From Burkholderiales bacterium (GTDB taxonomy: Bacteria > Pseudomonadota > Gammaproteobacteria > Burkholderiales > Burkholderiaceae_C), in contig JAUVWL010000002.1 in assembly GCA_030604135.1 (NCBI GenBank), forward strand, positions 62,001-126,000: a stretch of DNA of 64,000 nt, written 5' to 3'. The notes beneath the pieces are model-generated. The model ran no database searches. It was given only the letters and a program-made list of their open reading frames with translations, and was not told the DNA's origin. Positions within the stretch are counted from its first letter, which is position 1. The number at the start of each line of letters is the position of its first letter. The translations under genes and the position numbers were made by a program. Shown here piece after piece: positions 1-9,990 of this stretch.

Positions 1-815
<815 letters not shown>

Positions 816-901
816 CTAGGTGCAAGCTTCAACCGGTCGAGCTGAAAAACCGCTCAATGCCGGCGTGAAATTTTTTGCATCCGCGCACCAAAGCAGCGCA
901 A

Positions 902-2797
902 TCAGGCCACGGACTTCAATCCGGTCATGGGCTCCAGGTGGTCGGACAGCTGCTGGCGGATGGCCGATTCGATGCCCGGCGCATCCAGACCCACCGTGGC
1001 CAATAACTGGGCCGGGTCTCCGTGCTCGATGAAACGGTCGGGCAGGCCCAGCGTGAGCACCGGCAGCACCAATCCCTCGGCCTGCAGCGCTTCCAGCACG
1101 GCCGACCCGGCACCCCCCATGGCACACCCCTCTTCCACGGTCACCAGGGCCGTGTGGGAGCGGGCCATCTCGCGAAGCAGATCGATATCCAGGGGTTTGG
1201 CCCAGCGCATGTTCACCACCGTCGCATCCAGGGCTTCAGCGGCTTTCAGAGCGGGATACAACAAGGTGCCAAAGGCCAGGATGGCCACGCCACGACCCCG
1301 AAGTCGCACCTCACCCTTGCCGAACGGCAGACCCTGGAGATCCGAGGGGATTTCGGCGCCGACCCCTGCGCCGCGCGGGTATCGCACCGCCACGGGGTGG
1401 TTCTGGGCATGCGCGGTCGACAGCAGCTGACGGGTTTCAGCTTCATCGGCCGGACAGGCTACCGACATGTTGGGAATGCAGCGCAGGTAGGCGATGTCGT
1501 AGGCGCCCGCATGGGTGGCGCCATCCGCCCCCACCAGCCCGGCCCGGTCCAGCGCGAACACCACGGGCAGGTTCTGCAAGGCCACATCGTGGATAAGCTG
1601 ATCGTAGGCCCGCTGAAGAAAGGTGGAATAGATGGCGACGACCGGCTTCATGCCTTCACAGGCCAGGCCAGCAGCAAAGGTGACGGCGTGTTGCTCGGCG
1701 ATACCCACATCGAAGTATCGGCCGGGAAAGCGCTTGTGGAACTCCACCATGCCGGAGCCTTCACGCATGGCGGGCGTGATGCCAACCAGCCGCGGATCGG
1801 CATCGGCCATGTCGCACAGCCATTGACCGAAGACCTGGGTGAACGTGGTCTTGGGCGGCGTCGCGGGCTTGACCAGACCGACGGATGGGTCAAACTTGCC
1901 CGGTCCATGGTAGGCAATGGGGTCGGCTTCGGCCAATTTGTAGCCCTGCCCTTTGCGGGTGACCACATGCAGGAACTGGGGGCCATCGCCGTTTTCCAGC
2001 AAATGGCGGATGTTCTCCAGCGTGGGCACGAGCGAATCGAGATCGTGCCCGTCGATCGGGCCCACATAGTTGAACCCGAACTTCTCGAACAGGGTGGCCG
2101 GGACCACCATGCCTTTGGCGTGTTCCTCCAGACGCTTGGCCAGTTCGAACAAAGGCGGAGCACCCTTGAGCACGGTCTTGCCCACGTTCTTGGCCGCCGC
2201 GTAGAACTGACCGCTCATGAGCTGGGCCAGGTAACGATTAAGCGCACCGACCGGCGGCGAGATCGACATGTCGTTGTCGTTGAGCACGACCAACAGCCTG
2301 CCGTCTTCGACACCGGCATTGTTCAGGGCCTCGAAGGCCATGCCGGCGGTCATGGCGCCATCGCCGATGATCGCCACGGCGTGGCGGCCCTCACCTTTCA
2401 TCTTGGCAGCCAGCGCCATGCCCAGGGCAGCCGAGATGCTGGTCGAGGAGTGGGCGGTGCCAAAGGTGTCGAACTCGCTTTCGTCTCGCCTGGGAAAACC
2501 GCTGAGGCCGCCGAACTGCCTGAGGGTGTTCATGCGCTCACGCCGACCCGTCAGGATCTTGTGCGGGTAGGTCTGGTGCCCCACGTCCCAGACCAGCCGG
2601 TCTTCCGGCGTGTTGAACACATAGTGCAGGGCCACAGTGAGCTCGACAGTGCCCAGGTTGGAACTAAGGTGCCCTCCGGTGCGCGAAACGCTGTCGAGCA
2701 AGAACTGCCGAAGTTCGCCCGCCAGTTGCGGCAGTTGCTGGCGCGTCAGGCGACGCAGGTCGGCCGGCGAATCAATTTGGGTCAGCAGGGAGCTCAT
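902..2797 (-). CDS. dxs: 1-deoxy-D-xylulose-5-phosphate synthase
   Basis: Dxs condenses pyruvate with glyceraldehyde 3-phosphate, using thiamine diphosphate, in the first step of the MEP isoprenoid pathway in the cytoplasm. The 631 residues match the family length. The thiamine-binding [18 protein letters not shown] motif lies near residues 145-162, the [15 protein letters not shown] pyrimidine-domain motif near 420-435, and a transketolase C-terminal domain follows. It is the last gene of xseB-ispA-dxs on the minus strand, the usual arrangement in proteobacteria, so it is probably co-transcribed with ispA, which ends 37 bases upstream. I see no clear terminator after its stop. Confidence 0.98.
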   Translation of the reverse strand: MSSLLTQIDSPADLRRLTRQQLPQLAGELRQFLLDSVSRTGGHLSSNLGTVELTVALHYVFNTPEDRLVWDVGHQTYPHKILTGRRERMNTLRQFGGLSGFPRRDESEFDTFGTAHSSTSISAALGMALAAKMKGEGRHAVAIIGDGAMTAGMAFEALNNAGVEDGRLLVVLNDNDMSISPPVGALNRYLAQLMSGQFYAAAKNVGKTVLKGAPPLFELAKRLEEHAKGMVVPATLFEKFGFNYVGPIDGHDLDSLVPTLENIRHLLENGDGPQFLHVVTRKGQGYKLAEADPIAYHGPGKFDPSVGLVKPATPPKTTFTQVFGQWLCDMADADPRLVGITPAMREGSGMVEFHKRFPGRYFDVGIAEQHAVTFAAGLACEGMKPVVAIYSTFLQRAYDQLIHDVALQNLPVVFALDRAGLVGADGATHAGAYDIAYLRCIPNMSVACPADEAETRQLLSTAHAQNHPVAVRYPRGAGVGAEIPSDLQGLPFGKGEVRLRGRGVAILAFGTLLYPALKAAEALDATVVNMRWAKPLDIDLLREMARSHTALVTVEEGCAMGGAGSAVLEALQAEGLVLPVLTLGLPDRFIEHGDPAQLLATVGLDAPGIESAIRQQLSDHLEPMTGLKSVA

Positions 2798-2834
2798 AAA
2801 GTGTTCTCGTGATCGGTGGCACGGACTCAGCCTC

Positions 2835-3767
2835 TCAGGATGTCCTGCGCCCCACCCAGTCGGTCAATTCGTGCAGGATATCCCGGTTGGCGATCCCGCT
2901 CAAGCGCAGTGCCCCATGGGCCTGGTCAAGCACCGCGTCGGCATAGGCTTGCGCCTGGGTCAATCCCATGAGCGACACAAAGGTCGGCTTGTCACTGGCC
3001 GCATCCTTGCCTGCGGTCTTGCCCAGGGTGGCCGAGTCGGCTGTCACGTCCAGGATGTCATCCACCACCTGGAACGCCAGGCCCAGGGCAGCGCCAAAAG
3101 ACACCAGGTGCTTCAGGGTTTCGGCCGTGGGTGCAGCGGTGGCGGCCCCCATGAGCACGCTGGCCTGCAGCAAGGCCCCCGTCTTGCGCCGGTGCATGGC
3201 TTCAAGCTCGGGCAGAGCCAGTGACCGGCCGACGCTGGCCAGATCAAAGGCCTGTCCACCCGCCATGCCGTCGGCGCCAGCAGCTCGTGCGAGCAGGCGA
3301 CACAGGTGCGCGGCCATGGCAGGCGGCACGTCCGGGCTGTCGGGCACCAGCAGCTCGAACGCCAGAGCCTGCAAGGCATCACCAGCCAGCAGGGCCTGAG
3401 CTTCGCCAAAGCGCACATGAACCGTGGGCTTGCCACGTCGAAGCACATCATTGTCCATGCAGGGCATGTCGTCATGCACCAGGGAATAGGCATGGATGAG
3501 CTCTGCGGCACAGGCTGCTCGCATGGCGGCTTCGGGATTGCCATTCAGCGCCTGCGCAGTGGCCAGCACCAGCAGCGGACGAAGCCGCTTACCCCCATCC
3601 AGGACCGCGTAACGCATCGCCTCCCCCAGTCCGGCGGGCGCATCGGCCTGCACCCATTTGGACAGGGCTTGCTCGACGGCGTGTTGCTGTTGCTCTCGCC
3701 AGGCGTCCAGGCGCTGGCCTGTCTGCGAGGATGTGGGTGTGTCGGACAAGGTCAAGCGGGGTCCCAT
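2835..3767 (-). CDS. ispA: Farnesyl diphosphate synthase (geranyltranstransferase)
   Basis: IspA makes geranyl and farnesyl diphosphate from IPP and DMAPP for quinone, undecaprenol and haem-side-chain synthesis. The 310 residues carry the first aspartate-rich motif DDMPCMDND within [12 protein letters not shown], and the second within [11 protein letters not shown]. The GGKRLRP motif near residues 58-64 binds IPP. The two residues after the first Asp pair fit a short-chain (C15) synthase. The start overlaps the end of xseB by 16 bases, which suggests translational coupling. Dxs, which supplies the pathway, follows on the same strand. Confidence 0.96.
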   Translation of the reverse strand: MGPRLTLSDTPTSSQTGQRLDAWREQQQHAVEQALSKWVQADAPAGLGEAMRYAVLDGGKRLRPLLVLATAQALNGNPEAAMRAACAAELIHAYSLVHDDMPCMDNDVLRRGKPTVHVRFGEAQALLAGDALQALAFELLVPDSPDVPPAMAAHLCRLLARAAGADGMAGGQAFDLASVGRSLALPELEAMHRRKTGALLQASVLMGAATAAPTAETLKHLVSFGAALGLAFQVVDDILDVTADSATLGKTAGKDAASDKPTFVSLMGLTQAQAYADAVLDQAHGALRLSGIANRDILHELTDWVGRRTS

Positions 3768-4021
3768 GGTTTGGCTTCACCACCCTCGAGCACCCGAATC
3801 TGTTGCTCGACCGCCTGCAGGCGACCACGACAGAAGGCGAGCAGGCGCGTACCACGCTCGTAATGGCCAAGGAGCTGATCCAGGGGCAACTGGCCCGCGT
3901 CCAGCTGGGCAACCAGCCGCTCCAACTCGCTCAGAGCTTCTTCGTAGGTGGCAGGCAGATCAGCCTCGCTGGCGGGACGCGCCGCCTGGCGGCTCGGCTT
4001 GGCGGACTGTGCAGAGGGCAT
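3752..4021 (-). CDS. xseB: Exodeoxyribonuclease VII small subunit
   Basis: XseB is the small coiled-coil subunit that joins XseA to form exonuclease VII, a single-strand DNA exonuclease. The 89-residue protein has the family signature [19 protein letters not shown] followed by [21 protein letters not shown]. An upstream in-frame ATG would add 22 residues with a non-conserved cysteine-rich sequence. I chose the ATG giving [10 protein letters not shown] because it leaves a normal-length tail before the conserved core. It is the first gene of xseB-ispA-dxs and overlaps ispA. The large subunit xseA is not in the window. Confidence 0.93.
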   Translation of the reverse strand: MPSAQSAKPSRQAARPASEADLPATYEEALSELERLVAQLDAGQLPLDQLLGHYERGTRLLAFCRGRLQAVEQQIRVLEGGEAKPWDPA

Positions 4022-4300
4022 GTGGGAGCAGTCGCAGGATCTGGAGTGGGCAAAGAGGGGGCACTGAGTGGCCCCCCCGGACAGCAATCTTTCATTTTAC
4101 TGCCGGCCTTGGAAGCCTGGCCAGCGCGAGGCAGCGGTTTTGCCCCCAGGGTACAATCACGCCTCTTTTTTTCTTGTTCAACTGACGGGCCTCACACGCC
4201 CGGAGGGACGCAGCACTTTCACCCTTCCCGCGCAGATCGTTCACTCGCTAAGCGCTTCACCCTGCCCCTTCATAGGGGGAGTCTTTAGGTCAGGACCACC

Positions 4301-5449
4301 ATGTCTGATTTGAGTCTTCAGCTTCAGCAGGCCGAAAGCCAACTTCCGGTTTCCAGCTACTTCGACGAGGCGCTGTTCCAGAGAGAACTTGAAACGATCT
4401 TTCAGCGAGGGCCCCGCTATGTGGGGCACACCAACGCCGTGGCGAACCTGGGCGACTATCACGCCCTGCCCCAGGAAAAAGAAGGTCGTGCCCTGGTGCG
4501 CACGCCGCAAGGGGTGGAGCTGGTCTCCAACATCTGCCGCCACCGCCAGGCCGTGATGCTGAACGGCCGTGGCAACCTGGGCGAGAACCGCAAGGGGCAT
4601 GCCGGCGGCCACATCGTCTGCCCTCTGCACCGCTGGACCTACAGCGGCGGGCAGAGCAGCCAACTCGGCTCGCTGCTGGGTGCGCCTCATTTTTCGCAGG
4701 ATCCCTGCCTGGACCTCAAGCGCTACGCCCTGCGTGAGTGGAACGGCATGCTGTTCGAAGACAACGGCCGCGACATCGAGGCCGACCTGGCCGGCATGGG
4801 CCCACGCTCGGCGCTGAACTTCGACGGCATGGTGCTCGACCATGTGGAGCTGCACGAGTGCAACTACAACTGGAAGACCTTCATCGAGGTCTATCTGGAG
4901 GACTACCATGTCGAGCCCTTCCACCCAGGTCTGGGCAACTTCGTGACCTGCAGCGACCTGCGCTGGGAGTTCAAGCCCGAGTATTCAGTGCAGACAGTCG
5001 GTGTTCAGAACCTTCTGTCCAAATCGGGCAGCCCGGTGTACCAGCGCTGGCACCAGCAGCTCATGCAGTACCGAGAAGGGCAGCTGCCCGAGCATGGCGC
5101 CATCTGGCTGACCTACTACCCCCACATCATGGTGGAGTGGTACCCGCATGTGCTGACGGTCTCGACCCTGCATCCGATCAGCGTGGACAAGACGCTGAAC
5201 ATGGTGGAGTTCTACTACCCCGAAGAGATCTCGGCCTTCGAGCGCGAGTTCGTCGAGGCCCAGCGCGCGGCCTACATGGAGACCTGCATCGAGGACGACG
5301 AGATCGCCGAGCGCATGGACGCCGGTCGCAAGGCCTTGCTGGCGCGCGGCGACAACGAGGTCGGCCCCTACCAGAGCCCCATGGAAGATGGCATGCAGCA
5401 CTTCCACGAGTGGTACAGACGGCAGCTGGGCTCCGCGCTGAAAGGCTGA
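4301..5449 (+). CDS. Rieske [2Fe-2S] oxygenase, aromatic-ring-hydroxylating dioxygenase alpha-subunit family
   Basis: This is a 382-residue oxygenase-type alpha subunit. The Rieske cluster ligands are Cys79-Arg-His81 and Cys107-Pro-Leu-His110. A catalytic domain follows in which FIEVYLEDYHVEPFH carries the two histidines expected to bind the mononuclear iron. Enzymes of this type hydroxylate, demethylate or dihydroxylate a substrate using electrons from a separate reductase, and no reductase gene is adjacent. An AGGA ribosome-binding sequence precedes the ATG by a normal distance. A DMT transporter begins 3 bases downstream, so the two are probably translated from one message. The substrate is not evident; choline-monooxygenase-like and aromatic substrates are both possible. 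Confidence 0.88.
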   Translation: MSDLSLQLQQAESQLPVSSYFDEALFQRELETIFQRGPRYVGHTNAVANLGDYHALPQEKEGRALVRTPQGVELVSNICRHRQAVMLNGRGNLGENRKGHAGGHIVCPLHRWTYSGGQSSQLGSLLGAPHFSQDPCLDLKRYALREWNGMLFEDNGRDIEADLAGMGPRSALNFDGMVLDHVELHECNYNWKTFIEVYLEDYHVEPFHPGLGNFVTCSDLRWEFKPEYSVQTVGVQNLLSKSGSPVYQRWHQQLMQYREGQLPEHGAIWLTYYPHIMVEWYPHVLTVSTLHPISVDKTLNMVEFYYPEEISAFEREFVEAQRAAYMETCIEDDEIAERMDAGRKALLARGDNEVGPYQSPMEDGMQHFHEWYRRQLGSALKG

Positions 5450-5452
5450 TGC

Positions 5453-6346
5453 ATGCAGGCCCTCTGGATGCTGCTGGCATCGCTCTTCTTTGCCAGCATG
5501 GGGGTCTGCATCAAATTCGCATCCGCCCATTTCAACAGCTTCGAAATCGTGGCCTACCGGGGCGTGGTGGGCATGGTCTTTCTGCTGGTCTTCACACGGA
5601 CACGGGGCGTGTCGCTGCGCACGTCCGTGCCCATGATGCATTTCTGGCGCAGCGTGGTCGGCACCATTGCTCTGACCTCGTGGTTTGTGGCAATTGCCGC
5701 CCTTCCCCTGGCCACAGCGGTCACGCTCAACTACATGAGCAGCGTCTGGATTGCGGCCTTCCTGCTGGGTGGGGCCCTGCTCATGCAGGGCCGCCACGCG
5801 CCCATCCGAAGGCAGGGGCCTCTGTTTCTGACCGTGCTGGCCGGTTTTGCCGGTGTGGCCATGATGCTGCGCCCCACGCTCAACGAGGACCAGGTGGTGG
5901 GCGCCTTGGTGGGTCTGCTGTCCGGCGTGTTCTCGGCCTTTGCCTATCTGCAGGTGGCGGCACTGGCCAGGGCAGGTGAGCCGGAGAGTCGGACCGTCTT
6001 TTATTTCTCGGTCGGTGCGGTGATTGCCGGCCTGCTGGGCATGCTGTTCATGGGGGCCAGCCCGCTGCACTGGCCAACCGCCCTGTGGCTGTTGCCGATT
6101 GGCTTGCTGGCGGTGTTCGGACAGCTGTGCATGACCCGGGCGTATGCGCGCGGCGCCACCATGGTGGTGGCCAACCTGCAGTACACCGGCATCGTGTTTG
6201 CGGGCCTGTTCGGCATCACCATTTTTGGCGACCAGCTGCCCCTGATCGGCTGGATGGGCATGGCCCTGATCATCGCCAGCGGCATTCTGGCCACGGTGCT
6301 GCGCTCCCGAGCCGTGCCCAACGCCCCGGCAGAAGAGCACAGCTGA
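5453..6346 (+). CDS. DMT-superfamily (EamA) transporter
   Basis: This 297-residue inner-membrane protein is almost entirely hydrophobic and has the ten-helix, two-repeat layout of EamA drug/metabolite transporters. Repeat 1 spans roughly residues 1-140 and repeat 2 residues 145-285. Typical segments include ALTSWFVAIAALPLATAVTL and MTRARYARGATMVVANLQYT-like sequence near the end. It starts 3 bases after the Rieske oxygenase stop, so it may move that enzyme's substrate or product, but this is only inferred from position. A second, unrelated-context DMT transporter lies at 42232-43131. Confidence 0.88.
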   Translation: MQALWMLLASLFFASMGVCIKFASAHFNSFEIVAYRGVVGMVFLLVFTRTRGVSLRTSVPMMHFWRSVVGTIALTSWFVAIAALPLATAVTLNYMSSVWIAAFLLGGALLMQGRHAPIRRQGPLFLTVLAGFAGVAMMLRPTLNEDQVVGALVGLLSGVFSAFAYLQVAALARAGEPESRTVFYFSVGAVIAGLLGMLFMGASPLHWPTALWLLPIGLLAVFGQLCMTRAYARGATMVVANLQYTGIVFAGLFGITIFGDQLPLIGWMGMALIIASGILATVLRSRAVPNAPAEEHS

Positions 6347-6429
6347 CGTGAAGGGCCTCACGGCCACCGGGCGCGCTTAATTCTTTGGTGTGATCGCCAA
6401 GACCCTGTGGGCTGGCCCACAATTGGCCG

Positions 6430-7296
6430 ATGCACACCACACTGATCGACGCCAAGAGCCTGAAATCCCTGATGCGGGAGGGCTCACCGCTCAGGCTGTA
6501 CGACTGCAGCGTCGACCTGATGGACCGTTCGCGTGGCCGCATGCTGTACGAACAGGCGCACATCCCTGGCGCGTTGCATGCCGATCTTGAAACGGACCTC
6601 AGCGACAAGTCCGGAACAGATGCCGTTTGCGGAGGTCGACACCCCATGCCATCCCGGGAGCGCATTGCCGCCTGGCTGGGGCGAACGGGCCTGCACCCGG
6701 GCATGCAGGTGGTGGTCTGCGAATCGCAAGGTTCGGCGTTCAGTGTCCGACTGTGGTGGATGCTCAAATGGTGTGGCCATGAAGCAGTGGCCGTGCTGGA
6801 TGGTGGCACGGCGGCCTGGGTTGCCGAAGGGGGCATGGCAGAGTCCGGGCCTTCGCCCTTGCTGGACGAGCGGGCACCACCCTACCCTCTGGCGGATCCG
6901 CTCGCCACGATGGTCACACACGACCAGGTGGCACGACAAATCGGATCGCCGTCGCAATGCCTGCTGGACGCCCGTGCCACGCCGCGTTTTCGGGGCGAGG
7001 TTGAACCGCTGGACCCCGTGGCCGGCCATATTCCCGGTGCAATCAACCGGCCCTTTACCGAGAACTACGGTCCCGACGGGCGCTTCAAAACGGCCGCCAA
7101 GCTGCGCCAGGAATTTGACGCCTTGCTGGCTGGGCGGAGTCCGGTTTCGGTGGTACACCAGTGTGGCAGCGGTGTCAGCGCGCTGCCCAATCTGCTGGCC
7201 ATGGAGCTGGCCGGGCTGGGTCGAACCACCCTGTATCCGGGCAGTTGGAGCGAATGGTGTCGCTCGCCCGGCGCGCCTGTGGCGCAGTCAGTTTGA
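6430..7296 (+). CDS. sseA: Thiosulfate/3-mercaptopyruvate sulfurtransferase (tandem rhodanese)
   Basis: This 288-residue protein has two rhodanese domains. The first (about residues 10-140) is a non-catalytic copy and the second carries the active cysteine Cys245 in the loop QCGSGVSA. The CGSG(V/T)(T/S)A loop is characteristic of 3-mercaptopyruvate sulfurtransferases, whereas thiosulfate rhodaneses usually have CRxG(R/T). It would transfer sulfane sulfur to cyanide or thiol acceptors in the cytoplasm, as no signal peptide is seen. It stands alone after the DMT transporter with an 83-base gap. The family is secure; the preferred donor is inferred from the loop. Confidence 0.9.
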   Translation: MHTTLIDAKSLKSLMREGSPLRLYDCSVDLMDRSRGRMLYEQAHIPGALHADLETDLSDKSGTDAVCGGRHPMPSRERIAAWLGRTGLHPGMQVVVCESQGSAFSVRLWWMLKWCGHEAVAVLDGGTAAWVAEGGMAESGPSPLLDERAPPYPLADPLATMVTHDQVARQIGSPSQCLLDARATPRFRGEVEPLDPVAGHIPGAINRPFTENYGPDGRFKTAAKLRQEFDALLAGRSPVSVVHQCGSGVSALPNLLAMELAGLGRTTLYPGSWSEWCRSPGAPVAQSV

Positions 7297-7386
7297 GGCT
7301 GAGGTGATAGATGCTTTTTTCACCGGTGGCTCAGGCGGAACATCGATGACGACCGCTGGATATCAATTTGAGGCAACGCGAAGGGA

Positions 7387-9990
7387 GTGAACTTGTCTTC
7401 CTCCGAAAACCCTCCGGCGAACATGGCACCTTCGAAAGACGACAAATCGTCCGTCATGTGGGCGATCGCAATGGTCGTGGCCATTGCCGCATCGATGGTG
7501 ACCGTCATTCTCGCATTCACCAGCCCAATCAGCTACGCAGCAGCTCCAGCAGCGATCGCAACTTCGGGGTGGGTAAGCGCTTGGCTGATACGGCACGGAC
7601 ACGAACGGTTCACGCCGTATTTGCTCATCGCTGTCGTTCTATTGTCCTGCTTCCATAACATTTTTATGTTCGGGTCGATCCGTTCGGCCAGTACAACTCT
7701 GCTGGCTGCTGTTGTAGCGGGCGCTGGGACTTTTGTAAGCTTGCGCGCGCTATTGGTGACGGTAACGCTCGCTGCCGCAGGCTTGGCTCTTGCAGTGATC
7801 GCAGAACGCTCAGGGTTCATGCCGGAACCACATCTAGAAGTCGGTCTTGCGGCGTGGGTCGTGTACTCTGCCACCATTGTGGTGATCGCCATCATGGTGT
7901 TCTACACCCGCCGCAGCCTGGAAAAAGCACATGAGCTTACACGCCAGGAACTGCAGCTCAGGCAACAGACCGAGCGGGAGCGCGACCGCCTGATCCGGCG
8001 TTTCAGCCGCATGTTCCACGGCAGCCCGAGTCCGATGGTGGCCCAATCGGCGGTCAGCGGGGTGATTCTCGACGTCAACCCGGCCTTCGAAAGGGCCTAT
8101 GGCTATACCCGGGATCAGATGCTCGGTCGCATGGACCATTTCTTCTGGGCCGATCAGCAACACCGGATGGAGCACGCGCGTCGCCTATTGAAAGAGCGCC
8201 GGATCATGCAGCACGAAATGGACGGGCTGCGGGTCGACGGAACGCCTTGCAAAGTGATGCTCTCCAGCGAGCTCAACGACGAAGAAGGTGACCGGCTGGT
8301 CATCAGCACCCTGATCGACATCACCGAGCAGCAACGCATGCTGGACCAGTTGCGCCGGTCCGAAGAGCGATTCTCCAAGGCGTTCAACTTCAGTCCGCTG
8401 AACATGACCATCACCCGCCTGGCCGATGGCAGCTTCATCGAAGTCAACAACGCGGAAGACCGGGCGCAAGGGTATGTTCGAGAAGACCTGATGGGCAAGA
8501 CATCGATCGACTCGGGCTCCTGGCTGACCCCCGAGGACCGATCAGCCTTTGTGGATCTGCTGATGCATGAGGGGCGTGTGCACGCCTACGACACGGTCAT
8601 GCGACACAAGGACGGCAGCCTGCGCCAGACCCGCCTGTGGGCCGAGCTGATCGAGGTCGATCAGGAGCCCTGCATTCTCTCGTGCACCGTCGACATCAGC
8701 GAAGAAAAGCGCCGTGAGAGACTGTTGATCGACATGGCCCGGGGCATGTCGGGCAGCTCGGCCGATGACTTCTTCAGGTCAGTGACCCGTCACATGGCCG
8801 AAGTGATGTCTGCCGACATGACTTCCATCGCCGAGCTGCTGCCCGATGGCAGCATGCGCACACTGGCGGTCTGGCTGGACGGCCAGCCTGTTCGGAACTA
8901 CACCTACCTGCCCTCCGGCACACCTTGCGGAGCTGCGATGCTGCAGCGCGAACTCAGTGTGTTCACCCGGGACCTGGACCTGCAGTTCAACCAGCATGCC
9001 CCACTGGTGCAAGGCGGCTTCAAGGCCTACGTCGGACAACGTTTGCACGATGCCAATGGTGCGGCCATCGGGGTGATCAATGCACTCTGGAGGAAGCCCA
9101 TCGAACTGCACCCGGACACCTGGGCCATGATGTCCATTTTTGCCGGCCGTGCCAACGCCGAACTGCTGCGGCTGGAACAGGAACGAGAGATCCGGGCGCT
9201 CAACGAGTCCCTGGAGCACCGGGTTCAGGAGCGGACCGCAGACCTGAACAAGCTCAACGCGGAACTGGATTCGTTCGCTTACTCGGTGTCACACGATCTG
9301 AAATCGCCCTTGAGGTCCATCGACGGGTTCACGCGTCTGCTTTTGGAGCAACTGGAGGGTCGGCTGCAACCGGACGAGTCCGCGATGATGCAACGCATTG
9401 TGGCGGCCACCGCACGCATGTCGACGCTGATCAGCGACCTGCTGGCGCTGGCCCGCGTCAGTCAGGGCGCCCTGGAACGCAAGGCAGTCAACCTGTCGGC
9501 GCTGGCACACGAGATACTGGACGCGGAGCAGGATCGGCATCCGTACCGCCGGATGGAACGCCATGTCGAGCCAGACCTGCACATCGATTGCGACCCCCGA
9601 CTCACTCGCATCGCGCTGGAAAACCTGCTGGGCAATGCCCTCAAGTACAGCCGGGAGAGACCCATCACCGTGATCGAGCTGGGCCGTGTCCGAGCCGACG
9701 AGCTGTTTCTCAGAGACAACGGCGTGGGCTTCAACATGGCCTATGCCGACAAGCTGTTCAAACCCTTTCAGCGGCTGCACATGTCCAGCGAGTTCGAGGG
9801 CACTGGCATTGGTCTGGCCACCGTTCGACGCATCATCGAGCGCCATGGCGGGCACATCAGCGGACAGGGGGCTCCCGACAAAGGTGCTGAGTTTCGGTTT
9901 GGATTTGGTCCTGGCAGTCTGCTGTCCGCATCAGCCTCGCAGGCCCATGCCATGCCCACGGTGAAGAAAGCCGATGGGAGTGGATCATGA
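7387..9990 (+). CDS. Membrane-bound PAS-PAS-GAF sensor histidine kinase (first of a tandem pair)
   Basis: This 867-residue kinase has several N-terminal membrane helices (within residues 20-175), a short coiled coil, two PAS domains (about 205-325 and 335-455), a GAF-like region (about 460-600), and a phytochrome-type HisKA domain with phospho-acceptor His636 in SVSHDLKSPLRSIDGF. The ATPase domain follows, with N-box ENLLGNALKYS, G1 DNGVGF near 777 and G2 GTGIGLATV. The start shown is GTG with a purine run directly against it; ATG at 7423 is an alternative. The first roughly 500 bases use AT-ending codons (ATA, TTA/TTG, CTA, GTA, GTT) much more than the rest. No response regulator is adjacent. 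It overlaps the next, paralogous kinase by four bases. Confidence 0.93.
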   Translation: MNLSSSENPPANMAPSKDDKSSVMWAIAMVVAIAASMVTVILAFTSPISYAAAPAAIATSGWVSAWLIRHGHERFTPYLLIAVVLLSCFHNIFMFGSIRSASTTLLAAVVAGAGTFVSLRALLVTVTLAAAGLALAVIAERSGFMPEPHLEVGLAAWVVYSATIVVIAIMVFYTRRSLEKAHELTRQELQLRQQTERERDRLIRRFSRMFHGSPSPMVAQSAVSGVILDVNPAFERAYGYTRDQMLGRMDHFFWADQQHRMEHARRLLKERRIMQHEMDGLRVDGTPCKVMLSSELNDEEGDRLVISTLIDITEQQRMLDQLRRSEERFSKAFNFSPLNMTITRLADGSFIEVNNAEDRAQGYVREDLMGKTSIDSGSWLTPEDRSAFVDLLMHEGRVHAYDTVMRHKDGSLRQTRLWAELIEVDQEPCILSCTVDISEEKRRERLLIDMARGMSGSSADDFFRSVTRHMAEVMSADMTSIAELLPDGSMRTLAVWLDGQPVRNYTYLPSGTPCGAAMLQRELSVFTRDLDLQFNQHAPLVQGGFKAYVGQRLHDANGAAIGVINALWRKPIELHPDTWAMMSIFAGRANAELLRLEQEREIRALNESLEHRVQERTADLNKLNAELDSFAYSVSHDLKSPLRSIDGFTRLLLEQLEGRLQPDESAMMQRIVAATARMSTLISDLLALARVSQGALERKAVNLSALAHEILDAEQDRHPYRRMERHVEPDLHIDCDPRLTRIALENLLGNALKYSRERPITVIELGRVRADELFLRDNGVGFNMAYADKLFKPFQRLHMSSEFEGTGIGLATVRRIIERHGGHISGQGAPDKGAEFRFGFGPGSLLSASASQAHAMPTVKKADGSGS

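Noticed and set aside
1022-2812. A 596-codon plus-strand open frame opposite dxs
   Set aside because: It is the antisense of a conserved gene in GC-rich DNA, where stop codons are rare; its protein is low-complexity rich in Gln, His, Gly and Arg, with no known motif.
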